64,000 nt of DNA. It comes from Streptomyces sp. NBC_01317. GTDB taxonomy: Bacteria > Actinomycetota > Actinomycetes > Streptomycetales > Streptomycetaceae. The translations under genes were made by a program, and so were the position numbers. Numbering within the stretch: the first letter of the stretch is position 1; each line of letters begins with the position of its first letter. The notes under the pieces were generated by a model. That model was given only the letters and a program-made list of their open reading frames with translations, had not been told where the DNA came from and did no database searches. Positions 26,107 through 35,229 of the stretch are shown in pieces. The stretch spans positions 6,527,001 through 6,591,000 of the forward strand of contig NZ_CP108393.1 in assembly GCF_035961655.1 (NCBI RefSeq), read 5' to 3'.

Positions 26107-26664
26107 ATGCTGCGTATTCTGGCCGGCTCCCTCGCCGCGGTCGCCGCTCTCGGCATCGGCCTGACCAGCACCGCGACCGCCACGACGACGGCTGCGACGG
26201 CTGCGACGGCGGCCGCGCCCACGGCCGCCGCCCCGGTTCCGGTGACGGGGCTGACGTGTGACGGTGATACGTACAAGTGCACGGCGGATCTGAAGTTCGG
26301 TGACGGTCGGTGGAAGGCGCGTTGGGACGCGTCGGTGTTCCACCAGGCGCCGGGCTCGGCGGAGCGGAGTGCGGCGGTGCTCGCGGCTCCGGTTCCGGTG
26401 ACGGGGCTGACGTGTGACGGGGACACGTACAAGTGCACGGCGGATCTGAAGTTCGGTGACGGTCGGTGGAAGGCGCGTTGGGACGCGTCGGTGTTCCACC
26501 AGGCGCCGGGCTCGGCGGAGCGGAGTGCGGCGGTGCTCGCCGCTCCGGTCCCGGTGACCGGGCTGACGTGTGACGGTGACACCGGCGCGTGTACGGCGGA
26601 TCTGAAGTTCGGTGACGGTCGCTGGAAGGCGCGTTGGGGCGCGACCATCTTCCACCAGGCGTAG
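26107..26664 (+). CDS. Secreted protein of three tandem 52-residue repeats
   Basis: A 185-residue protein that I cannot place in a named family. A signal peptide (about residues 1-25) and an Ala/Thr-rich linker are followed by three repeats: A42-A93, A94-A145 and A146-A185, the last shortened. Each repeat reads APVPVTGLTC, then DGDTYKC (DGDTGAC in the third), then TADLKFGDGRWKARWDASVF and HQ. The Cys pair is spaced by seven residues and could form a disulphide loop. The first two repeats are nearly identical even at DNA level. The GAAGGA ribosome site (26094-26099) supports the ATG at 26107. It is convergent with a chitin/cellulose-active oxygenase, but a shared function is not shown. Confidence 0.8.
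   Translation: MLRILAGSLAAVAALGIGLTSTATATTTAATAATAAAPTAAAPVPVTGLTCDGDTYKCTADLKFGDGRWKARWDASVFHQAPGSAERSAAVLAAPVPVTGLTCDGDTYKCTADLKFGDGRWKARWDASVFHQAPGSAERSAAVLAAPVPVTGLTCDGDTGACTADLKFGDGRWKARWGATIFHQA
26230..26661 (+). repeat. 156-bp coding tandem repeat, 2.8 copies
   Basis: Copies lie at 26230-26385, 26386-26541 and 26542-26661 (partial). Copies 1 and 2 differ at very few bases, including silent ones, which points to a recent duplication or ongoing gene conversion; copy 3 differs in DGDTGAC and GATIFHQ. Confidence 0.9.
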
Positions 26665-26703
26665 CCGCTCTCCGTCAGCCCTTGGCCGAGGGTCCCGGAC
26701 AGC

Positions 26704-26747
26704 GGTGGGCCCCGGTGTGACGAGCGCTCGTCACACCGGGGCCCACC
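26704..26747. terminator. Bidirectional terminator, 42-nt palindrome
   Basis: Perfect inverted repeat with arms 26705-26725 and 26726-26746 (arm starts GTGGGCCCCGGTGTGACGAG), extended by one G-C pair. It separates the convergent repeat-protein and oxygenase genes and should end both transcripts. Confidence 0.85.
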
Positions 26748-26762
26748 CGCGTCCGTGCGCGG

Positions 26763-27881
26763 TCAGCGGCCGTGGCGTCCGGAGGGTACGGCCCTGCGGC
26801 GGACCGTGCCGAACATCACCGCGGCGCCGATGGCCAGCGCCGCCGTGCCACCGATCGCGAAGTACGGGGTGGTGCCGTCGGCGCCGGTCTCGGCGAGGTT
26901 CTCCTCGGTGCCGGTGGGCTGCGCGTCGGCGGCGGTGTCAGCGGCGGTGGCGGCGTCGGTGTTGGCGTCGGCGCCGGTGGAGTCGGCCGAGTCGGGGGCC
27001 TGTTCGGCCGGGGCGGCGGCGTTCTTCGCCTCGGGGTAGTTGGCGTCGTCGTCGTCCTCCGCCCCGCCCGCCGGCTTCTCCGCGGCGGCCGTCGCCCCGG
27101 TCGTACCCGAGTCGCTGCCGGGGCCGGTGGAGGCGTCGTTGTCACCGTGCCCGTTGTGCTCGATGGTCGACTTCTCCGTACCGTCGGCGACTTCCTGCTC
27201 GGTGGGCGCGGACGGGGCCGGTACGGCGCCGTCGACCGTGCCGTTGTCCTTGCCGAAGACCACGTCGGAGCAGGTGTAGAAGGCCTCGGGGCTGTCCGAG
27301 CGCTGCCAGATCGAGTAGATCAGGTGACGGCCCGTCTTCTTCGGGACGATCCCCGTGAACACGTAGTCACCGTTCACCAGCTTCGGGTCGGTGACCTTGA
27401 GGAACGGCTTCGCTTCAAGGTCCGACCACTTGAGCGGCTTGGCCGGGTCGTACCCGTCCTTCGTGACGTACAGCTCGAAGGAACCCCGGTGCGGCGCCGT
27501 GCCCTTGTAGCGGAAGGTGCGGTTGCCCGCCGTCATCGGGGACGACGGCCAGTCGGCGCGCGCCAGGTCGAGCCCCTTGAACTTGTCGTTGCCCGCGCTG
27601 CACAGCTTGCCGTCCGGGATCAACTGCTGGGACTTCCCGGCCGCGTTGGCGATGTTGACCCCGTTCCAGTCGTACAGCGCCTGGGTGCCCCCGACCGCCA
27701 CCGCCGCCTTGCACGCCTCCGACTTGGGGTTCTCGGGACCCTCGGCGAAGCACGCGGCCACCCGGCTGACCGGGTCCGTCATCGAACCGTGCGCGGCGGC
27801 CGGGCCGGCGGCGAGAGCGGCCAGCGCGAGGGGAGCGGCGCCGAGGACGACGATCCCGGTGGCGGTACGACGAACGGTCAT
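26763..27881 (-). CDS. AA10 lytic polysaccharide monooxygenase with LAETG sortase signal
   Basis: A 372-residue secreted copper enzyme. After a 30-residue signal peptide the mature protein starts at His31 (AAAHGSMTDP), which with His131 (TAPHRGSFELYVT) forms the copper histidine brace of AA10 enzymes; Phe201 in PEAFYTCSDVVF is the axial-side aromatic. The catalytic domain ends near 210 and is followed by about 115 residues of acidic Ala/Asp/Thr-rich linker, then LAETG (329-333), a hydrophobic helix and an RRR tail. That tail is a class E sortase signal, so the enzyme should be covalently held to the cell wall. It oxidatively cleaves chitin or cellulose. ATG at 27881 has AAGGAG at 27891-27896. 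Confidence 0.92.
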   Translation of the reverse strand: MTVRRTATGIVVLGAAPLALAALAAGPAAAHGSMTDPVSRVAACFAEGPENPKSEACKAAVAVGGTQALYDWNGVNIANAAGKSQQLIPDGKLCSAGNDKFKGLDLARADWPSSPMTAGNRTFRYKGTAPHRGSFELYVTKDGYDPAKPLKWSDLEAKPFLKVTDPKLVNGDYVFTGIVPKKTGRHLIYSIWQRSDSPEAFYTCSDVVFGKDNGTVDGAVPAPSAPTEQEVADGTEKSTIEHNGHGDNDASTGPGSDSGTTGATAAAEKPAGGAEDDDDANYPEAKNAAAPAEQAPDSADSTGADANTDAATAADTAADAQPTGTEENLAETGADGTTPYFAIGGTAALAIGAAVMFGTVRRRAVPSGRHGR

Positions 27882-28146
27882 GAAGTGGTTCTCCTTCTGA
27901 GCGGCACCAGCTGCGGGAGCTGTACAGGCGAACAGTCCGGAGCGGGAGGCACCAGATGACAAGGCAACCTCCCGATGCCATGCCCTCCGGTCCCGACCCC
28001 GCTCCGGCGCTCAGCAAACTAGCCGCTCCCGACCCCCGAATCCGCCTCCACCAGGGGACTGAGCCGATCCTTATGTCTCTGTTAAGGAAGACCTAAGAAG
28101 CCCCTGAGGAAACCACCGCGCGGGCTCCACCACCCCGCACCGCACC

Positions 28147-28830
28147 TCAGCCGATCCACCGGTAACGCCGCTCCGGCCGCCCCGTCCCCCCGTACTTGAG
28201 CGTCACCCGCGCCCGCCCCGTATCCGCGAAATACTCCAGGTAGCGCCGGGCGCTCACGCGCGACAAGGCGCCCGCGTCCGCGCACTCCGTCGCCGACAAC
28301 CCGTCCGGGTACTCCCGCAACGTACGTTCCACCAGGTCGGCGGTATGGGCGGCCAGCCCCTTCGGCAGCTCCCGGCTCCCCGGCGGCCGGGTGCCGAAGA
28401 TCTGGTCGACGTCCTCCTGGCGCGCCTCGCCCAGCCCCGCCAGCCGGGTCCGCAGCGCCGCCACGTGCCGCAACTGCTCCTGGAGCGCGGTCTGGTTGAA
28501 CGGCTTGATCAGATAGTGCAGCGCACCGGTCCGCAGGGCGGCCCTGATGACCCCCGCGTCCCTGGCCGCCGTGATGAACAGCGCGTCGGCCACCGCGCGG
28601 GCCGTGTCCCGCTCCTCCGCCGCCCGCAGCTCACGCAGCACGCTGATGCCGTCCATGTCCGGCAGATAGATGTCGAGCAGGACCACGTCGGGGCGCAGCG
28701 CCTCGGCGGCGCGCAGCGCGTCGGCGCCGTTGTGCGCCACCCCGACGACCGTGAAGCCGTCCATCGCCGACACAAAACGGCTGTGCAGCTTCGCGACCAT
28801 GAAGTCGTCGTCCACCACCAGCACTTTCAT
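28147..28830 (-). CDS. CitB/DcuR-type response regulator
   Basis: A 227-residue regulator. The receiver domain starts at the N-terminus (KVLVVDDDFMVAKLH) with phospho-acceptor Asp53 (LLDIYLPDMDG) and the conserved Lys in YLIKPF. The C-terminal part contains a winged or helix-turn-helix DNA-binding region (ATECADAGALSRVSARRYLEYF) of the CitB family. Members control uptake of di- and tricarboxylates with a membrane sensor kinase. It is divergent from tctCBA, which is the probable target. The usual partner kinase gene is absent from both sides, so its kinase must lie elsewhere or be lost. The ATG at 28830 lacks a clear ribosome site. The 265 bases beyond its 3' end (27882-28146) hold no gene. 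Confidence 0.88.
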   Translation of the reverse strand: MKVLVVDDDFMVAKLHSRFVSAMDGFTVVGVAHNGADALRAAEALRPDVVLLDIYLPDMDGISVLRELRAAEERDTARAVADALFITAARDAGVIRAALRTGALHYLIKPFNQTALQEQLRHVAALRTRLAGLGEARQEDVDQIFGTRPPGSRELPKGLAAHTADLVERTLREYPDGLSATECADAGALSRVSARRYLEYFADTGRARVTLKYGGTGRPERRYRWIG

Positions 28831-28976
28831 CACGCCGACACCGTAGGGCGCGACCACAACGACCACAACGTCCGTTGGTTCCGGAAGAGAGACAGCTTGT
28901 TAACACGCGGGCAACATGTGGGCCACTTCACAGTTTTCCGAGGGAAATCCGAAAGGAAATCCGAAAGGCGGCACAC

Positions 28977-29960
28977 GTGCGACTCCGCACTCCCCTCGCC
29001 CTGCTCGGGTCGGCACTCCTGGTGCTGGTGGGGCCGCCCCTGCTCACCGCGGGCAGCGGCGACGACACCGGCACGCAGATCCCCGGCCTGCGTTTCATGG
29101 TCCCCAACACGCCCGGCGGCGGGTACGACATCACGGCACGCACCCTGGCGAAGAACGCCGAGGACGCCGGGCTGACCCACAACATCGAGGTGTTCAACCT
29201 GCCGGGCGCCGGTGGCACCGTCGGCCTCACCCGGCTCGTCGGGGAGCACGGCAACGGCAAGCTCGCCATGTCCATGGGCCTCGGCGTCGTCGGCGCCGTC
29301 CACACCAACAAGTCCCCCAAGACGCTCGCCGACACCACTCCGATCGCCAGGATCACGGAGGAGTCGGACATCGTCGTGGTCGGCAAGAACTCCCCGTACC
29401 GCACCATCGCCGACCTGCTCACCGCCTGGAAGAAGGACCCCGCCAAGGTGCCGGTCGGCGGCGGGTCCTCGCCCGGCGGGCCCGACCATCTCGCCCCCAT
29501 GCTGATGGCGAAGGCCGCGGGCATCGCGCCCAGGACCGTCAACTACGTCCCCTTCGACGGCGGCGGGGAACTCCTCGCCTCCATCCTCGGCGACAAGGTC
29601 GCCTTCGGCGTCTCGGGCCTCGGGGAGTACCTCGACCAGATCAAGGCCGGTGAGCTGCGGCTCCTCGCCGTCACAGGACCGGAGCGGATACCGGGCCTGG
29701 ACGCCCCCACCCTGCGCGAGGCCGGCCTCGACACCGACTTCACCAACTGGCGCGGCATCGTCGCGCCGCCCGGCCTCTCCGACGCCGAGAGCGCCAAACT
29801 CCTCACCTTCGTCAAGAAGCTGCACGACTCGCCCGAGTGGCGCGAGTCCCTCAAGAAGAACGGCTGGGACGACGCCTTCCTGACCGGCGACGCGTTCGGC
29901 GACTTCCTCGCCGCCGAGGACCGCCGCGTGGACTCCGTCCTCAAGGAGCTGGGACTGTGA
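28977..29960 (+). CDS. tctC: Tripartite tricarboxylate transporter substrate-binding protein
   Basis: A 327-residue periplasmic-binding-type (Bug family) receptor. A signal segment (RLRTPLALLGSALLVLVGPP) is followed by LRFMVPNTPGGGYDITARTL, the typical TctC opening that contacts carboxylate ligands, and a later AAPPGL-like lid region. No lipobox Cys is visible. The GTG at 28977 is chosen for the GAAAGG site at 28963-28968; a 12-bp direct repeat GGAAATCCGAAA lies just before. It would deliver citrate or related carboxylates to TctBA. The stop overlaps the next start (GTGA). Confidence 0.9.
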   Translation: MRLRTPLALLGSALLVLVGPPLLTAGSGDDTGTQIPGLRFMVPNTPGGGYDITARTLAKNAEDAGLTHNIEVFNLPGAGGTVGLTRLVGEHGNGKLAMSMGLGVVGAVHTNKSPKTLADTTPIARITEESDIVVVGKNSPYRTIADLLTAWKKDPAKVPVGGGSSPGGPDHLAPMLMAKAAGIAPRTVNYVPFDGGGELLASILGDKVAFGVSGLGEYLDQIKAGELRLLAVTGPERIPGLDAPTLREAGLDTDFTNWRGIVAPPGLSDAESAKLLTFVKKLHDSPEWRESLKKNGWDDAFLTGDAFGDFLAAEDRRVDSVLKELGL

Positions 29961-30526
29961 CCACACCGACCGAATCCACCGCGACACCCCCCGGGACACC
30001 CTCCGCGGCACCCGCCGGCGGGCCCGGCGCACGCCGCACCTGGCTGCGTGAGCACTCCGAGATCGGCGTCGGCGTCCTGCTGCTCGCCCTCGGCGTCCTC
30101 GTCCTCACCGACGCCCTCACCATGGACGTCGAGATCACCCAGCGCGGCCCCGTCGGCCCCAGGACCGTCCCGATCGTGGTCGGCATCGGCCTGGTCGTCG
30201 TCGCCGTCCTGCTCACCCTCGACGTCCTGCGCGGCGGCCGGGGCGAGGCCGAGGGCGGCGAGGACATCGACCTGACCGAACCGGCCGACTGGCGTACGGT
30301 CCTGCTCCTCGCCGGAGTCTTCCTCGGCAACGCCGTCCTCATCGGCCCCCTCGGCTTCCCGATATCCGGCGCCCTGCTCTTCTGGGGCTCGGCGTACGCG
30401 CTCGGCAGCCGCCATTTCGACCGGGACCCGCTGATCGCCGCGGGCCTCTCCCTCGTCACCTACTTCGTCTTCGACAACCTGCTCGGTGTCCCCCTCCCCG
30501 GTGGCCCGCTGATGGGGGTGCTGTAA
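29957..30526 (+). CDS. tctB: Tripartite tricarboxylate transporter small membrane subunit
   Basis: A 189-residue protein with about four hydrophobic helices (first IGVGVLLLALGVLVLTDAL, last LIAAGLSLVTYFVFDNLLGV) in the TctB layout, preceded by a Pro/Thr-rich cytoplasmic tail. GPVGPRTVPIVVGIGLVVV carries the short G-P motif common to the family. It starts with GTG overlapping the tctC stop, and ends three bases before tctA, so all three are translated as a unit. Confidence 0.88.
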   Translation: MTTPTESTATPPGTPSAAPAGGPGARRTWLREHSEIGVGVLLLALGVLVLTDALTMDVEITQRGPVGPRTVPIVVGIGLVVVAVLLTLDVLRGGRGEAEGGEDIDLTEPADWRTVLLLAGVFLGNAVLIGPLGFPISGALLFWGSAYALGSRHFDRDPLIAAGLSLVTYFVFDNLLGVPLPGGPLMGVL

Positions 30527-30529
30527 AAA

Positions 30530-32035
30530 ATGGACTCCCTCAACTCCCTGATGGACGGGTTCGGTACGGCTCTCACGCCGATGAACCTGCTCTGGGCCGC
30601 GATCGGCGTGCTGCTCGGCACGGCGATCGGCGTCCTGCCCGGCATCGGCCCGGCCATGGCCGTCGCCCTGCTGCTCCCGGTCACGTACGGACTCGAACCC
30701 ACCGGCGCGTTCATCATGTTCGCCGGCATCTACTACGGCGCGATGTTCGGCGGCTCCACCACCTCGATCCTGCTCAACACCCCCGGCGAGAGCGCGGCCG
30801 TCGTCGCCGCGATCGAGGGCAACCCGATGGCCAAGGCGGGACGCGGCGCCCAAGCCCTGGCCGCCGCCGCGGGCGGGCACTTCGCCGGCGGCATGATCGG
30901 TACGATCCTGCTCGTCGTCCTCGCCCCGACCGTCGCCTCCCTCGCGGTGGACATCGGCGCCCCCGACTACTTCGCGATCATGGTGCTGGCGTTCATCGCC
31001 GTCACCTCCGTCCTCGGCTCGTCCCGGATCCGCGGACTCGCCTCGCTGCTCATCGGCCTCACCCTCGGCCTGGTCGGCCTGGACCAGATGACCGGCCAGC
31101 AGCGCCTCACCTTCGGCTCGCTCCAACTCGCCGACGGCATCGACGTGGTGATCGTCGCGGTCGGCCTGTTCGCGATCGGCGAGGCCCTGTGGGTCGCCGC
31201 CCACCTGCGCCGCTCCTCGGGCGAGGCCATCCCGGTCGGCCGTCCCTGGCTCGGCAAGGAGGACGTACGGCGCACCTGGAAGCCCTGGCTGCGCGGGCCG
31301 CTCATCGGCTTCCCGTTCGGCGCGATCCCGGCCGGCGGCGCGGAGATCCCGACCTTCCTCTCGTACGTCACGGAGAAGCGGCTTTCCAAGCACAAGGACC
31401 AGTTCGGCAAGGGCGCCATCGAGGGCGTCGCGGGCCCCGAGTCGGCCGCCTCGGCCTCGGCCGCCGGGACCCTCGTCTCGATGCTCACCCTCGGCCTGCC
31501 CACCACGGCCGTCGCCGCCGTGATGCTCGCCGCCTTCCAGCAGTACGGCATCCAGCCCGGACCGCTCCTCTTCGAACGCGAACCCGACCTGGTGTGGGGC
31601 CTGATCGCCTCGCTCTTCGTCGGCATGGTGCTGCTGCTCGCGCTCAACCTGCCGCTCGCGCCGGTCTGGGCGAAGCTGCTGCGCATCCCCAGGCCCTACC
31701 TCTACGCGGGGATCCTCTTCTTCGCGGCCGTCGGCGCGTACGCGGTCGGCGGGGAGGCGCTGGACCTGGTGATCCTGCTGATCATCGGTCTGATCGGGTT
31801 CGGGATGCGGCGGTACGGGCTGCCCGTGCTGCCGGCCGTCATCGGGGTGATCCTCGGCCCGGCGGCGGAACAACAGCTGCGGCGCGCGCTCCAGATCAGC
31901 GATGGGAGTGTGAGCGGTCTCGTCAACACACCCTTCTCGGTCACCGTGTACGCGGTGGTGTTCCTGTTGCTGGTGTGGCCCTTGGTGGGCAAGCTGATCG
32001 CCCGTGGACGGGGGCGTGGCGAGTCCACGCCCTAG
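30530..32035 (+). CDS. tctA: Tripartite tricarboxylate transporter large permease subunit
   Basis: A 501-residue membrane protein with about twelve helices. Family landmarks are [20 protein letters not shown] and [20 protein letters not shown] (near residues 38-90), and the repeated copy [20 protein letters not shown] with [15 protein letters not shown] later. These glycine/proline-rich loops form the substrate path. With TctB it drives cation-coupled import of tricarboxylates delivered by TctC. No terminator hairpin is evident in the 198 bases after it. Confidence 0.92.
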   Translation: MDSLNSLMDGFGTALTPMNLLWAAIGVLLGTAIGVLPGIGPAMAVALLLPVTYGLEPTGAFIMFAGIYYGAMFGGSTTSILLNTPGESAAVVAAIEGNPMAKAGRGAQALAAAAGGHFAGGMIGTILLVVLAPTVASLAVDIGAPDYFAIMVLAFIAVTSVLGSSRIRGLASLLIGLTLGLVGLDQMTGQQRLTFGSLQLADGIDVVIVAVGLFAIGEALWVAAHLRRSSGEAIPVGRPWLGKEDVRRTWKPWLRGPLIGFPFGAIPAGGAEIPTFLSYVTEKRLSKHKDQFGKGAIEGVAGPESAASASAAGTLVSMLTLGLPTTAVAAVMLAAFQQYGIQPGPLLFEREPDLVWGLIASLFVGMVLLLALNLPLAPVWAKLLRIPRPYLYAGILFFAAVGAYAVGGEALDLVILLIIGLIGFGMRRYGLPVLPAVIGVILGPAAEQQLRRALQISDGSVSGLVNTPFSVTVYAVVFLLLVWPLVGKLIARGRGRGESTP

Positions 32036-32233
32036 CCGTCCACAGCCGTTCACATGGGCCGGAAGCCGGCCACCGCACGCCGTCGTCCGGGGGCGCCGAG
32101 GGACGGCCCGAGGCGCCCGACGACACACAGCGTGGCCGAAAACCGCTCAACTCGGGCATGGGTGACGGAAAAGGTGACCGCGGGTGACCGTGAATGGGCT
32201 TCCGCTGTCAGTGGTGGCTGGCACCATCGGAAC

Positions 32234-33724
32234 ATGACCTCGATCGACTGGGACGCTCTCGCAGACTCCTTCGACCAGGAGCCGGACCACGGGCTGCTGG
32301 ACTCCGCCGTCCGGATGGCCTGGGCCGACCGCATGCGGGACTGGCTGCCCCGGGAGCCCTCCCAGGTGCTCGACCTCGGGTGCGGTACGGGCACGCTGGC
32401 CCTGCTCGCCGCCGAGCAGGGCCACCGCGTGACCGGCGTCGACCTCTCGCCCGCCATGGCCGGGCAGGCGAGGGCCAAGCTCGCCGGGCGGGACGCCGAG
32501 ATCCTGGTGGGGGACGCGACGAGGCCGCCGGTGGGGGAGCGGACCTTCGACGTGATCCTCGCCCGGCACGTGCTGTGGCTCCTGCCCGATCCCGGCGAGG
32601 TGCTGCGCCACTGGGCGTCCCTGCTCAGGCCCGGCGGCAGGTTCGTGCTGATCGAGGGGGTGTGGTCCGGTACGGGACTGGCCCCGGCCCGCCTCACGGA
32701 GGCGCTGGCCCCGCTCACCGAGCGCGTCCACTACGAACGTCTGTCCGCCGACCACGAGTTGTGGGGCCGGCCCGTGGACGACGAGCGGTACGTCCTGGTG
32801 GCGCAGGCCGCCCGCCCCGGGCGCCACACCGAGGTGGTCGACGTCCACCTCATCCTGCGCAGGGGCGACGAGGTGCTGCTGGCCCGCCGCTCCGGCACGG
32901 GGTACGGGGACGGGCTGCTCAACGGCCCCTCCGGGCACGTCGAGGCGGGCGAGGACGTCAGGGCGGCCATGATCCGCGAGGCGGACGAGGAGATCGGCGT
33001 CGAGCTGGCGCCCGACGACCTGAAGGTCGCCCTGGTCATGCAGCACCGCGGCCCCGGGGGCGGCACGCGCGTCGGCTGGTTCTTCGAGGCGGAGTACGGA
33101 CGGGGAGGAGAGCCGTACAACAGAGAGCCGCATAAGTGTTCCGGCCTCTCCTGGCACCCCCTGGCCGACCTCCCGGACGACATGGTCGCGTACTGCCGTG
33201 CGGGTCTGGAGGCCTATCGCGCCGGTGAGCGGTTCCTCATCCACCGGCACGAGGACCACGACCCGATCGGGTACGCCCCCGACGGACCGACCCGGGCCGT
33301 CCCCCTGCCCGCCACGACCGGCGGCGCGCTCCACCACATAGAGCTGTGGGTCCCCGACCTGTCGTCCGCCGAGGCGCGCTGGGGCTGGCTGCTCGGTGAG
33401 CTGGGCTACGCCCCGTACCGCCGCTGGGCGCAGGGACGCAGCTTCCGCCGCGCGGACACGTATGTGGTGATCGAGCAGTCGCCCGGCATGCTGCCCGGAG
33501 CGCACGACCGCCGGGCACCGGGGCTGAACCACCTCGCGTTCCACGCGGCCGACCGGACCGCGCTCGACGCCCTGGTGGCCAGGGCGCCGGAGCACGGCTG
33601 GACGCTGCTGTACGGGGACCGCCACCCGTTCGCGGGCGGGGAGGACCACTACGCGGCCTATCTGGAAGACCCCGCCGGGTACGAGGTGGAGCTGGTGGCG
33701 CCGGCCACGCCCGTACGGCTCTGA
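32234..33724 (+). CDS. Trifunctional methyltransferase / NUDIX hydrolase / VOC fusion
   Basis: A 496-residue protein with three complete domains. Residues 1-195 are a class I SAM methyltransferase (motif I VLDLGCGTGTLALLA at 45-59, GVDLSPAM). Residues 200-345 are a NUDIX domain with the full box GHVEAGEDVRAAMIREADEE followed by IG, near 234-256. Residues 362-496 are a VOC (glyoxalase/dioxygenase-like) domain opening LHHIELWVPDL. The ATG at 32234 fits the methyltransferase N-terminus; the frame is open further upstream but not conserved in character. Combined activities suggest processing of one small metabolite or damaged nucleotide; the substrate is unknown. It is transcribed alone. Confidence 0.87.
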   Translation: MTSIDWDALADSFDQEPDHGLLDSAVRMAWADRMRDWLPREPSQVLDLGCGTGTLALLAAEQGHRVTGVDLSPAMAGQARAKLAGRDAEILVGDATRPPVGERTFDVILARHVLWLLPDPGEVLRHWASLLRPGGRFVLIEGVWSGTGLAPARLTEALAPLTERVHYERLSADHELWGRPVDDERYVLVAQAARPGRHTEVVDVHLILRRGDEVLLARRSGTGYGDGLLNGPSGHVEAGEDVRAAMIREADEEIGVELAPDDLKVALVMQHRGPGGGTRVGWFFEAEYGRGGEPYNREPHKCSGLSWHPLADLPDDMVAYCRAGLEAYRAGERFLIHRHEDHDPIGYAPDGPTRAVPLPATTGGALHHIELWVPDLSSAEARWGWLLGELGYAPYRRWAQGRSFRRADTYVVIEQSPGMLPGAHDRRAPGLNHLAFHAADRTALDALVARAPEHGWTLLYGDRHPFAGGEDHYAAYLEDPAGYEVELVAPATPVRL

Positions 33725-33788
33725 CGACCGCGCGCCCCAGCGCTCCGTACGGCTTCGGACATCAGCCGCGTGTGTACGGCTCCGGACG

Positions 33789-34712
33789 TCAGCCGAGCGT
33801 CCGGACGTACCGGACCTCGCTCGCGCAGATCTCGTAGCCGAACCACTTGTTGACCGCCAGGATGGGGCCGTTGTCCCCGTCGTTGGCGGTGAACGCGTCC
33901 CTGTACCCCGCCGCGCGGGCGCGCCGCAGGGAGTCGGACTTGGCGAGCTTGGCCAGGCCCCGGCCGCGGAACGCGCGCCGGGTCCCGGTGAATGCGGTGG
34001 CGTAGGTGGTCATCCCGTCCGTCACCACCGCCGTGAACGCGGCGACCCGGCCGTCCGCCGTCACCACCACCGTCGACAGGCCGCGGTCGAGCGTCGGATC
34101 GTTCCAGGTGTGGTGCAGCCAGTCCTCGTAGTCGTCCAGTTCGGCGCCGATGTCGCTGGGCTCGTCGGACGTCGACTCCGCGTCCGCCTCGAACAGCGGA
34201 CGGGGGTTGTCCGCGAAGTCCGCGGCCGTGCCGAGGGTGAGGCCCGGCGGCAGCGGCGGCGGTTCCGGCAGGGCGGCCCCGGTCAGGTCGAGCCGCTGGA
34301 AGTGCGACCCGCGCGAGGGCCGGTAGCCACGGTGCTCGGCGAAGGCGCGGGACGACGGTTCGTCGATCACCCAGGCGTACACACTCGTGGCGCCCTCGGC
34401 GGCGAGGTGCTCCTCCGCCGTGCGGAGCAGCAGCGCCCCGGCGCCCCGGCCCCGCCGCCCGGGATGGACGTGCGGGGTGACGGACGACTGCCCGGGATCG
34501 CTGCTCCCGTACGCGATGCCCACATGGGCCGTGCCGATGATCACCCCCTCCTCCTCGGCGACCAACAGCCGGTACTTCTTCGCCGGGTCGGCGGTGGCCA
34601 CCCCGAACAGGACCAACTCCTCGGTCACCACCTGGTGGGGAACGCAGACGCGCCGCAGAGCGGTCACCGCCTCGGCGTCCTCGGTACGGAAATCACGGAC
34701 GAGCACAGTCAT
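33789..34712 (-). CDS. Tandem GNAT N-acetyltransferase
   Basis: A 307-residue protein of two GNAT domains. The first (1-155) has the acetyl-CoA loop VHPGRRGRGAGALLLRTAEE; the second (160-307) has AFTGTRRAFRGRGLAKLAKS, the same loop with R-x-x-G-x-G/A. Substrate is unknown; two-domain GNATs in streptomycetes include antibiotic- and amino-acid-modifying enzymes. It diverges from a small GntR gene with 72 bases between starts, suggesting shared regulation. A 22-bp imperfect direct repeat (33747 and 33775) abuts the stop. Confidence 0.83.
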   Translation of the reverse strand: MTVLVRDFRTEDAEAVTALRRVCVPHQVVTEELVLFGVATADPAKKYRLLVAEEEGVIIGTAHVGIAYGSSDPGQSSVTPHVHPGRRGRGAGALLLRTAEEHLAAEGATSVYAWVIDEPSSRAFAEHRGYRPSRGSHFQRLDLTGAALPEPPPLPPGLTLGTAADFADNPRPLFEADAESTSDEPSDIGAELDDYEDWLHHTWNDPTLDRGLSTVVVTADGRVAAFTAVVTDGMTTYATAFTGTRRAFRGRGLAKLAKSDSLRRARAAGYRDAFTANDGDNGPILAVNKWFGYEICASEVRYVRTLG

Positions 34713-34784
34713 GGGGCGGCACGTTACGGGGACAGGGCGGCGGATCGCCTCTCCTTTTCCCGGCCCACGGGGGAGAATCGGACC

Positions 34785-35159
34785 GTGACCCTGAAGATCG
34801 TGATCGACCCGGCCGCCGCGACGGCTCCGTACGAGCAACTGCGTACCCAGATCTCGGCGAAGGCCCGCTCCGGCGCGCTGCCGGTGGGCTACCGGCTCCC
34901 GACCGTGCGGGGACTCGCCGAACAGCTGGGGCTGGCCGCCAACACCGTCGCCAAGGCGTACCGGACGCTGGAGGGCGACGGGGTGATCGAGACCCGGGGG
35001 AGGAACGGCACGTTCGTCGCCGCCGCCGGGGACGCGGCCGAGCGCGAGGCGGCCGCCGCCGCCCAGGCGTACGCGGAGCGCGCCCAGCGCCTCGGGCTCA
35101 GCAGGGACGCGGCGCTGGGAGCGGCGGAGGACGCGGTACGGGCCGCGTACGCGAAGTGA
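34785..35159 (+). CDS. GntR family regulator (YtrA-like, no ligand domain)
   Basis: A 124-residue repressor consisting of a winged helix (APYEQLRTQISAKARSGALP, YRLPTVRGLAEQLGLAANTV) and a short C-terminal helical tail, as in the YtrA subfamily. YtrA proteins dimerise through the tail and often control ABC transporters. None is adjacent here; the divergent GNAT gene is the nearest candidate target. The GTG at 34785 has GGGAG at 34770-34774. Confidence 0.87.
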   Translation: MTLKIVIDPAAATAPYEQLRTQISAKARSGALPVGYRLPTVRGLAEQLGLAANTVAKAYRTLEGDGVIETRGRNGTFVAAAGDAAEREAAAAAQAYAERAQRLGLSRDAALGAAEDAVRAAYAK

Positions 35160-35229
35160 GCGGCCGGACGCCCGACCGGCGTCGGCGCCCCGGGACCATG
35201 GCCCGGAGGCAGCGGCCCGGGACGACCGC

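Noticed and set aside
25738..26655. Antisense open frames with repeated RRTPLRRARRLVEHRRVPTR-like units
   Set aside because: They only mirror the 156-bp coding repeat of the secreted protein on the other strand.
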